DNA of 7,772 bases from Nitrosopumilaceae archaeon (GTDB lineage Archaea; Thermoproteota; Nitrososphaeria; Nitrososphaerales; Nitrosopumilaceae). Positions 1 to 4,977 of this stretch are shown here, piece by piece (position 1 is the first letter of the stretch; every line of letters starts with the position of its first letter). A program made the position numbers and the translations under genes. Location of the stretch: NCBI GenBank assembly GCA_013867245.1, contig JACENB010000057.1, positions 1 through 7,772 of the forward strand, in the 5' to 3' direction. The notes beneath the pieces were generated by a model. It ran no database searches, was not told the DNA's origin, and saw only the letters and a list, made by a program, of their open reading frames with translations.

Positions 1-575
1 GGATCATATAATGTAGTAAACTGAATTCCTTCATTTTTTTGCAATTTTTCAATACATCTTGTGATTGTTTTTGTTGACATTTTTGTATTTTTTGCAACAG
101 TTTCAATTTTTTGTCTTGGATTTTTTATTAATTCATCCAAAATCTGTAAATCTGTTTTTGTAAGATTTTTTTTGAATCCAGGATTTTCTGCTTCAAAGAT
201 TGATAATACTTTGAAATCTTTCATTAATTTTTTTGCAAGTTCAATTTTTTGTTCTAAATTTTCTTTAACAATTATGCTACAAACTGTAATGCCTCCAACA
301 CAGGGGACTACAAAATTGGGTTCTCCTACTAAACTAACTTGCTCAAGTACTTCTTTCATATTTTCTCCTGATACAACAAAATACAAAATACCATATCCTA
401 ATACAGGTGGCTCAACTTTTACAAAGAATTTTTCAATTATCTCAAGTTTCTGCATTTTACGTATACGTGAGTTAACTGCTCCTCCCGACATTCCTAATTC
501 TATTCCAATTTGTCTGTCAGATTCTCTGCAATTGTTTAATAATTTACTAAGAATTTGTATGTCAAAATTGTCCAT
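1..575 (-). CDS. Lrp/AsnC-type transcriptional regulator with two HTH domains (partial, C-terminus outside window)
   Basis: The minus strand is open from an ATG at 575 to the window edge, giving 191 residues and no stop. The protein begins MDNFDIQILSKL, the classic opening of an AsnC-type HTH. Residues 3-48 form that winged helix, with a recognition-helix-like segment GGAVNSRIRKMQ at 31-42. Residues about 58-130 (YGILYFVVSG, CVGGITVCSIIV) look like an alpha/beta ligand-sensing fold. A second HTH follows at about 138-181 (TKTDLQILDELI ... STKTITRCIEKLQ). Two-HTH Lrp-like proteins of roughly 300 residues are, from general knowledge, common in ammonia-oxidising archaea. Role: probable DNA-binding regulator; the effector is unknown. 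It is divergent from the ABC operon across 115 bases, so autoregulation and control of that operon are plausible but unproven. The open plus-strand frame opposite it is a shadow. Confidence 0.88.
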   Translation of the reverse strand, partial: MDNFDIQILSKLLNNCRESDRQIGIELGMSGGAVNSRIRKMQKLEIIEKFFVKVEPPVLGYGILYFVVSGENMKEVLEQVSLVGEPNFVVPCVGGITVCSIIVKENLEQKIELAKKLMKDFKVLSIFEAENPGFKKNLTKTDLQILDELIKNPRQKIETVAKNTKMSTKTITRCIEKLQKNEGIQFTTLYD

Positions 576-591
576 TATGTCACTTATTGTG

Positions 592-596
592 CCTCC
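592..596 (-). promoter_or_regulatory. Shine-Dalgarno-like GGAGG far upstream of the regulator start
   Basis: GGAGG on the minus strand ends 16 nt before the regulator ATG at 575, which is too far for normal pairing with that start. It is 8 nt before a GTG at 583, which reads GTG-ACA-TAA, and that TAA overlaps the regulator ATG as TAATG. The motif is plain in the sequence; its use is inference. Confidence 0.4.
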
Positions 597-620
597 ACAA
601 AATATAGAAATAACTAATAT

Positions 621-628
621 GATATAAA
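621..628 (-). promoter_or_regulatory. Possible TATA box for the Lrp/AsnC-type regulator
   Basis: The minus strand reads TTTATATC here, the right composition for an archaeal TATA box. A transcript starting about 25 bases downstream would begin near 597-600 and carry a short leader of about 22-25 nt that includes the GGAGG. This is inference from spacing only. Confidence 0.35.
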
Positions 629-632
629 ATTG

Positions 633-688
633 TCTGTAATTTAGCACTAGGAATAAAATGTGTTAAATATCAGACTTTTTCTGTAATT
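633..688. repeat. 9-bp direct repeat TCTGTAATT in the divergent promoter region
   Basis: TCTGTAATT occurs at 633-641 and again at 680-688, 47 bases apart (start to start). The two copies lie between the divergent regulator and ABC operon starts. A short inverted pair, GTCTG (632-636) and CAGAC (671-675), sits within the same interval. Lrp-family proteins often bind spaced repeats near their own promoter, so these are candidate operator half-sites. In AT-rich DNA a 9-base repeat can also be chance. Confidence 0.35.
663..670 (+). promoter_or_regulatory. Possible TATA box for the ABC transporter operon
   Basis: TTAAATAT lies 28-21 bases before the ATG at 691. That is the spacing expected for a leaderless or near-leaderless archaeal transcript, and no Shine-Dalgarno motif precedes this ATG. 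Confidence 0.4.
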
Positions 689-690
689 AT

Positions 691-1878
691 ATGGATTACC
701 GAATGAAATTAGCCAAAAGAATGCTATTTAACAAAAAAGGTAGTTTGATTGGTGCAGTTTTAGCTGTAACTATTGGAATTTTAGTAATTCATGTTAATTT
801 TGTAATTTTTCAAGGACTCTTTGATGCAATTGTCAGAGATATTAGTGAATATCGTAATGGTGACATTCTTGTTACCAATGAAGATGATTATATTGAAAAA
901 TCTGATTCATCAATAGTTAGTTGGTTTGAAAGAATTTCATATGTTGAAGCGGCGACACCGCGGCTTTCGGCCACTGCTGAAATGGAAATAACAAAAAATG
1001 GTCAATTAATTGAAAAAACAAGAATCCCTGTAGTTGGTGTAGATCCATTTAATGATATTAGAGCATCAACTGTTCATGAAACCGTTGCAGAAGGAACTTA
1101 CGTTTTTTCAAGAAATTCAATTGTATTAGGAAATAGCGTTTCAGAAGATCTTGGAGGAGCAGCTGTTGGAGATAATGTTAAAGTCACAATTATTGATAGA
1201 TGGGGTGAAGAACAAACAAAAAGATTCACAGTATCTGGAATTGCAAAATCTCCAGGAGGTCAAGGATTTGATTATAGTTCTGTTATACACATTGATACTT
1301 TACGTGATATGACAAATAGAGAAGACCAGACTGGTTCCATTATGGTAAAACTAAATGATCCATCTAAAGCATTTGAAGTAAAAGAATTCTTTTTGTTATC
1401 ATTTCCAAATGATGATTTTCTTGCAGAGACTATAGAGGAATCTGCAGAAGAACAACTTGCTGGTTTTAGATCTGGTATAGCTATGATTAACATGATAGGA
1501 TATTTCGGAATGATGTCATCCGCATTTGCTATTGTTACAATTCAAATGATGTTAGTTAATGGAAAAACTAAAGAAATTGGTGTAATGAGAGCAATTGGCG
1601 CTAAAAGAAAAGATATTTTGATAATTTTTATTTTCCAGGGAATGTTAATTGGAGCAATTGGTGCAGGGGTAGGAACTGCAGCTGGATTAGGATATACTTT
1701 CTACGCAAAAGAAACCAAAATGTCATTCAATAACAGTTTACCACTTGAGGTTAGCTATAATTGGGAAAAAATTATTCAAACAGCCTTAGCCTCATTTATT
1801 TTGGCTATAATTGCGTCGTTATACCCATCTTACAGGGCTACAAAATTACAACCTGTGGAGGCAATGAGAAATGTCTAG
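691..1878 (+). CDS. ABC transporter permease, MacB/LolC-FtsX family
   Basis: A 395-residue membrane subunit of an ABC transporter. It has the four-helix MacB-type layout: TM1 at about 17-41, a large extracytoplasmic domain at about 42-258 (MacB_PCD-like, with an SYVEAATPRLSA segment at 83-94), then TM2 at 262-288, TM3 at 308-338 and TM4 at 361-381. Family hallmarks are KTKEIGVMRAIGAKRKDI at 292-309 (the cytoplasmic coupling segment after TM2) and the C-terminal YPSYRATKLQPVEAMR at 378-393. MacB/Lol members act by mechanotransmission: ATP binding drives movement of the external domain instead of a classical substrate channel. The start ATG is supported by a TATA-like element 21-28 bases upstream. 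The stop overlaps the ATPase gene by 8 bases. The substrate is unknown; lipids, lipoproteins or hydrophobic compounds are plausible. Codons 87-94 are strikingly GC-rich for this genome. Confidence 0.93.
   Translation: MDYRMKLAKRMLFNKKGSLIGAVLAVTIGILVIHVNFVIFQGLFDAIVRDISEYRNGDILVTNEDDYIEKSDSSIVSWFERISYVEAATPRLSATAEMEITKNGQLIEKTRIPVVGVDPFNDIRASTVHETVAEGTYVFSRNSIVLGNSVSEDLGGAAVGDNVKVTIIDRWGEEQTKRFTVSGIAKSPGGQGFDYSSVIHIDTLRDMTNREDQTGSIMVKLNDPSKAFEVKEFFLLSFPNDDFLAETIEESAEEQLAGFRSGIAMINMIGYFGMMSSAFAIVTIQMMLVNGKTKEIGVMRAIGAKRKDILIIFIFQGMLIGAIGAGVGTAAGLGYTFYAKETKMSFNNSLPLEVSYNWEKIIQTALASFILAIIASLYPSYRATKLQPVEAMRNV
1857..1861 (+). promoter_or_regulatory. Ribosome binding site deciding the ATPase start
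   Basis: GGAGG, still inside the permease gene, lies 9 nt before the ATG at 1871. It supports that start and shows that internal operon genes here use Shine-Dalgarno initiation, while first genes appear leaderless. Confidence 0.7.
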
Positions 1879-2578
1879 AGTTTTAGAAGTTAATCATTTA
1901 ACCAAAATTTTTGGAGATGGTGATACTGAAGTAAAAGCTCTTGATGATGTATCTTTTTCAATTGAACAAGGTCAAGTTGTTCTAATTGTAGGTGGGTCAG
2001 GTTCAGGCAAATCTACATTACTAAATATGATTGGATTGTTAGATAGACCTACTACTGGAAATGTATTCATTGATGGAATTAACACTACAACTCTTAATGA
2101 TGACCAAATATCTTCATTTAGAAATAAAAAATTAGGATTTATTTTCCAATTTTCTAATCTCTTATCAGATCTTTCAGTATTAGAAAATATTTTGTTGCCA
2201 AGACAAATTGCTGGAACTAACACAGCTTCAGAAAAAGAAGCTCGAGATTTACTTAAAGCAGTTGGTTTAGAAGATCAAATTAAAAAACGTGCAAATAAAA
2301 TTTCTGGTGGACAAGCTCAAAGAGTAGCAATTGCAAGAGGTTTAATCAATAGACCTTCAATAGTTTTAGCTGATGAACCTACAGGAAATCTTGATTCTGT
2401 AACATCACAAATCATTGTAGATTTGATGAAATCTATGGCCAAAAAATTAAACCAAACTTTTGTAATTGTAACTCACGATAGACAACATTTTGGCAATGTT
2501 GATAAAATTATCACAATTAAAGATGGAAAGGCATTTGAGGGTGAACAACCTTCTTCAACAATGGAGTTAATAGCATAA
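1871..2578 (+). CDS. ABC transporter ATP-binding protein, LolD/MacB type
   Basis: A 235-residue cytoplasmic ATPase, normal length for the LolD/FtsE/MacB-NBD group, that powers the adjacent permease. All nucleotide-binding motifs are intact: Walker A GGSGSGKST (41-49), Q-loop Gln93 in FQFSNLL, signature ISGGQAQ (144-150), Walker B IVLADEP (164-170) followed by the D-loop region TGNLD, and switch His202 in VTHDR. The FQFSNLLSDLSVLENILLP segment after the Q-loop is typical of MacB/LolD-type ATPases. The gene overlaps the permease by 8 bases (ATGTCTAG) and has GGAGG at 9 nt spacing. Its stop shares one base with the next start (TAATG), so translation of all three genes is probably coupled. It should work as a homodimer with two permease copies. 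Confidence 0.95.
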   Translation: MSRVLEVNHLTKIFGDGDTEVKALDDVSFSIEQGQVVLIVGGSGSGKSTLLNMIGLLDRPTTGNVFIDGINTTTLNDDQISSFRNKKLGFIFQFSNLLSDLSVLENILLPRQIAGTNTASEKEARDLLKAVGLEDQIKKRANKISGGQAQRVAIARGLINRPSIVLADEPTGNLDSVTSQIIVDLMKSMAKKLNQTFVIVTHDRQHFGNVDKIITIKDGKAFEGEQPSSTMELIA

Positions 2579-3885
2579 TGAATTTGAAATTATTTACAAT
2601 TTTATTTTTAATTGGATTTTTTCCATTGTTAGTTTCATCTTCATTTGCTGATTGGAAAGATGGACCTATACAATCAGGAAATTTTGGTGATTCTGCATTT
2701 GAGAGAGATTTTGGTGATGTAAAATTATTAGATGCATATTTTGGTACACTTGATAATAAAATAGAAGTTGAAAGTGGAGATAACAATGTTCCATTTACAA
2801 TTGAATTTGCAAACGTGGGAACCCAAGATATTACTGGAATTGAAGGACAACTCTCATTACCATTTGGATTTTCAGCTTCAGATGGCCCAGGAGCAACTAT
2901 TGATGCAAACACTAGTGCAAATTCATTAGCAGGAAAAAATTTCCATTTAACATTTTATGTAAATATTGATGACAATATTGAGATAAAACAATATTCTGGA
3001 ACTGTTAAAGTAGATTATTCAAGATTAAGAGAATCTGGTGTCAGATCATCATTTTCTACTTTTGATTTTAAAGTAACTGGAGACAGTACCATTAACGTTA
3101 GGGCATCTGAAACATTTCTTACCTCATTGAAATCAAATAACATTGTAATTGATATTGTAAATGATGGAACTGCACCAATTTCTGCTGTAGATGTAATTAT
3201 AGATAATGCTCAAACATCTCTATCATCAAATACTGCATCAATTACTAATGTTGAAAATGTTTTAATTTTAGAATCCAGTTGGGATCTTGGCAATATTGAG
3301 GCCAAGTCATTTAATTCATTTGTTGCAGATGTATATGTTCCAGAATCATTAAAGGGTGAGACTTTACGAATTCCGTTATCTATTTCATATTTTAACACAC
3401 ATGGTGATAAAGAAACAATCTCAAAAATACTTGATTTTTACATTAGAGGTTTGATTGATCTTACTATTTTTAATGTAAAAGTCATTGAATTATCTGGTAC
3501 TCAAATGGTTATTGGTGAAATAATTAATGAGGGAAATGAAGATGGATTATTTGGATTTGTTACTCTTGAAGCAAATGGTAATTCCAATATAAAATCAAAT
3601 ACTCAATTTATAGATGAAATAGAAACTGATGCTCCAGTACCATTTAACATTCCAATAGAATTTGAAGGTGAACCACAATATGGTGAACATGATGTAACAA
3701 TTACTGTAAGATACAAGGATAGTGTAAGAGATGAAATTTTCTTACCATATGAAACCACGATTATAGTAAATGAAATTTCTGTTGAAGAAGAAACTGAATT
3801 TAATCTTGGATATGTTGCAATTCCAATAATTGTGGTAATTGCTATTGCAGTATTTATGATTCGTAGGCGTAAAAACCAAAAATAA
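2578..3885 (+). CDS. Membrane-anchored Ig-like surface protein (COG1361-type) of the ABC operon
   Basis: A 435-residue secreted protein. Residues 1-24 are a signal peptide (hydrophobic core FTILFLIGFFPLLVSSS, probable cleavage after FA24). The C-terminus has one membrane helix at about 410-428 followed by RRRK, giving an external body with a short cytoplasmic tail. Between them are three predicted beta-sandwich (CARDB/NEW3-like) domains, each carrying an N-x-G turn after a hydrophobic strand: NVG 79-81, NDG 195-197 and NEG 317-319. There are no cysteines. The layout matches the S-layer-associated COG1361 group. GGAG lies 11 nt before the ATG, which overlaps the ATPase stop. In MacAB-type systems an external adaptor gates the permease; this protein sits where an adaptor would but is not a MacA homologue. 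It could instead bind the substrate or anchor to the S-layer. Confidence 0.85.
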   Translation: MNLKLFTILFLIGFFPLLVSSSFADWKDGPIQSGNFGDSAFERDFGDVKLLDAYFGTLDNKIEVESGDNNVPFTIEFANVGTQDITGIEGQLSLPFGFSASDGPGATIDANTSANSLAGKNFHLTFYVNIDDNIEIKQYSGTVKVDYSRLRESGVRSSFSTFDFKVTGDSTINVRASETFLTSLKSNNIVIDIVNDGTAPISAVDVIIDNAQTSLSSNTASITNVENVLILESSWDLGNIEAKSFNSFVADVYVPESLKGETLRIPLSISYFNTHGDKETISKILDFYIRGLIDLTIFNVKVIELSGTQMVIGEIINEGNEDGLFGFVTLEANGNSNIKSNTQFIDEIETDAPVPFNIPIEFEGEPQYGEHDVTITVRYKDSVRDEIFLPYETTIIVNEISVEEETEFNLGYVAIPIIVVIAIAVFMIRRRKNQK

Positions 3886-3905
3886 TTGAATTATAATCAT
3901 TAATC

Positions 3906-3913
3906 TTAAATCT
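3906..3913 (+). promoter_or_regulatory. Possible TATA box for the coiled-coil membrane protein
   Basis: TTAAATCT lies 29-22 bases before the ATG at 3935, the spacing of a leaderless archaeal transcript. It suggests that this gene has its own promoter in addition to any read-through from the ABC operon, which shows no clear terminator. Confidence 0.35.
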
Positions 3914-3934
3914 GAAAAAAAATATGATAAAAAA

Positions 3935-4273
3935 ATGAAACTTAGATTAACAATAATTGTTTTAATTGTGGTAGTATCTATAGGCAGTATAATAATTGCA
4001 ACAGGGTTTATTTCAAATTCTAATTTGGTGGAGATGCCTAAAATTTCTAATCAATATGATAATTTATTAAAATATAAAAATGAATTAGAAAAAATAAATC
4101 AATATAATGAAAATATTTTAAATGAATTAGAAAATGAAATAAAAAATTCTGATGATGTAAACATTAATCAGATAAATAATGAGATTGAAGTTTTAAAGCG
4201 AGTAATTGATGAAAATAAATCAGAATTAGAACAAATTATTGTAAAATTGTCTCAAATGGAAAAGAATCCGTAA
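3935..4273 (+). CDS. Small membrane-anchored coiled-coil protein, function unknown
   Basis: A 112-residue protein I do not recognise. It begins with a basic MKLR and a single hydrophobic helix at about 5-26 (LTIIVLIVVVSIGSIIIATGF), which is an uncleaved signal anchor or possibly a signal peptide. The rest is hydrophilic and rich in N, K, E and I. Residues about 40-108 show heptad-like spacing of L/I (NELEKINQYNENILNELENE, then NQINNEIEVLKRVIDENKSE), predicting two helical segments separated by NSDDVN at 71-76. By charge, the coiled coil should lie outside the cell. It follows the ABC operon by 49 bases in the same direction and may belong to it. The earlier ATG at 3924 is out of frame and stops at once, so 3935 is the start. 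The protein is AT-driven in composition, so homology would be hard to see. Confidence 0.7.
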   Translation: MKLRLTIIVLIVVVSIGSIIIATGFISNSNLVEMPKISNQYDNLLKYKNELEKINQYNENILNELENEIKNSDDVNINQINNEIEVLKRVIDENKSELEQIIVKLSQMEKNP

Positions 4274-4292
4274 TGTTGAATTTTCTAAATTC

Positions 4293-4300
4293 ATATAGTA
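4293..4300 (+). promoter_or_regulatory. Possible TATA box supporting the TTG start at 4320
   Basis: ATATAGTA lies 27-20 bases before the TTG at 4320. With no Shine-Dalgarno site present, this spacing fits a leaderless transcript beginning at or next to the TTG, which is the main support for that start. Confidence 0.4.
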
Positions 4301-4319
4301 ATTAATTATTTGATAATTA

Positions 4320-4508
4320 TTGTTAAACCATAGAAAATTAACTTTTATTGGAGTGGCTTTTTTGATATTAACTTTTTTGATAAATCATTATCATGAAGAA
4401 AATCACCCTGGTGATGGATTTAACTTCGCATATGTTTCAGGAATTATAATGTTAATTTCATTTGGTGCTAGTTTTATTTTATTTACTAAAGATAATTTAA
4501 AAAATTAA
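4320..4508 (+). CDS. Small two-helix membrane protein with a His-rich loop, function unknown
   Basis: A 62-residue protein starting with TTG. The TTG start keeps the basic LNHRK flank and the full first helix; the next in-frame start, GTG at codon 12, would cut that helix. TM1 is about 7-22 (LTFIGVAFLILTFLI) and TM2 about 36-56 (FAYVSGIIMLISFGASFILF). The positive-inside rule places both ends in the cytoplasm and the loop outside. That loop reads NHYHEENHPGDG (22-33), with three histidines (23, 25, 29) and acidic residues that could bind a metal ion. I do not recognise a family. It is preceded by its own TATA-like element and followed by a hairpin with an oligo-T tract, so it may be a single-gene unit. 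The small size and weak start codon limit confidence. Confidence 0.6.
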   Translation: MLNHRKLTFIGVAFLILTFLINHYHEENHPGDGFNFAYVSGIIMLISFGASFILFTKDNLKN

Positions 4509-4522
4509 TTCATTTTGAATCA

Positions 4523-4552
4523 ATTGTGCTAAATTAGGCACAATAATTTTTT
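4523..4552 (+). terminator. Hairpin plus T6 tract after the two-helix protein gene
   Basis: A perfect 7-bp inverted repeat, ATTGTGC (4523-4529) and GCACAAT (4538-4544), encloses an 8-base loop and is followed two bases later by six Ts (4547-4552). It sits 14 bases after the stop at 4508, so a terminator is the simplest reading. Archaeal RNA polymerase needs mainly the T tract. The hairpin also lies just upstream of the next gene's TATA-like box, so an operator role is possible. Confidence 0.5.
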
Positions 4553-4561
4553 GATCTAGGA

Positions 4562-4569
4562 TTATAAGC
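4562..4569 (+). promoter_or_regulatory. Possible TATA box for the UbiB-kinase unit
   Basis: TTATAAGC lies 28-21 bases before the ATG at 4590, which has no Shine-Dalgarno motif. Spacing and composition fit a leaderless archaeal promoter driving the two-gene kinase unit. Confidence 0.5.
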
Positions 4570-4589
4570 AATTATTCTGTATTGATAAT

Positions 4590-4973
4590 ATGCCTGGAGA
4601 TGAAATTGAAGTTCCAAAAGAGTTACGTGAATTTATGTTTGAAGAAGCTGAAGAAACAATTCTTGGCCAAAAAAATGGAGCTCTAAAACAATATCGTTAT
4701 GGTAATTTGCATATTAGAGAATACGATGATAAATTTTTAGTTCATACTGATAAAGTTGATCCAAGAGTAAATCCAATTGGTCATTTAGTTTATGATGCAC
4801 CAGAGGTATTAATTGGAATTGCATGTGGAATATTTACTGGATTAACAACTGCAACAAAAAATTCAAATAAAAATTCAAATAAAAATTTCATAGCTAATGT
4901 ATTAGCATCTTCTCTAATGTCCGGCTATTTAGCTTATGATCTAACTAAAAAAATGAAAAAACATTTGGAGTGA
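4590..4973 (+). CDS. Small membrane protein encoded before the UbiB-type kinase, function unknown
   Basis: A 127-residue protein I cannot assign to a named family. Residues 1-70 are soluble and charged (DEIEVPKELREFMFEEAEE, then the beta-strand-like YRYGNLHIREYDDKFLVHTD). Residues about 71-88 (PEVLIGIACGIFTGLTTA) and 100-117 (FIANVLASSLMSGYLAYD) form two small-residue-rich hydrophobic segments, probably a membrane hairpin. They are joined by NSNKNSNKN (91-99), encoded by a 12-base tandem repeat. The C-terminus is basic (KKMKKHLE). The stop at 4973 is four bases before the kinase TTG, and the kinase ribosome site lies inside this gene's end, so the two are co-translated. An accessory or membrane-docking role for the kinase is inferred from that linkage only. 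Confidence 0.75.
   Translation: MPGDEIEVPKELREFMFEEAEETILGQKNGALKQYRYGNLHIREYDDKFLVHTDKVDPRVNPIGHLVYDAPEVLIGIACGIFTGLTTATKNSNKNSNKNFIANVLASSLMSGYLAYDLTKKMKKHLE
4860..4883 (+). repeat. Two tandem copies of a 12-bp unit within the small membrane protein gene
   Basis: AATTCAAATAAA is present twice head to tail (4860-4871 and 4872-4883), encoding NSNKNSNK in the loop between the two hydrophobic segments. The unit is in frame, so copy-number change by slippage would lengthen or shorten the loop by four residues without breaking the gene. Confidence 0.8.
4967..4972 (+). promoter_or_regulatory. Ribosome binding site deciding the kinase TTG start
   Basis: GGAGTG, spanning the end of the preceding gene, ends 5 nt before the TTG at 4978 (7 nt counting from GGAG). 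No ATG or GTG start is available nearby in this frame, so this site is the main evidence for initiation at TTG. Confidence 0.65.
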
Positions 4974-4977
4974 TTTT

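Noticed and set aside
61..627. Open plus-strand frame of 188 codons
   Set aside because: It lies opposite the Lrp/AsnC-like gene; its translation is Phe/Ser-rich low complexity, while the minus strand gives two convincing HTH domains.
1272..1493. Minus-strand open frame inside the permease gene
   Set aside because: Shadow of a strongly supported gene; Ser-rich and without recognisable features.
1972..2223. Minus-strand open frame inside the ATPase gene
   Set aside because: Antisense to the Walker A and Q-loop coding region; no independent support.
2517..2912. Minus-strand open frame of 131 codons
   Set aside because: It spans the junction of the ATPase and the surface protein genes, both well supported, and shows no domain or promoter of its own.
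3210..3398. Minus-strand open frame inside the surface protein gene
   Set aside because: Short shadow frame with no motif and no ribosome site.
3924..3935. Upstream ATG before the coiled-coil protein
   Set aside because: It reads ATG-ATA-AAA-AAA-TGA and ends at once, in a different frame from the gene.
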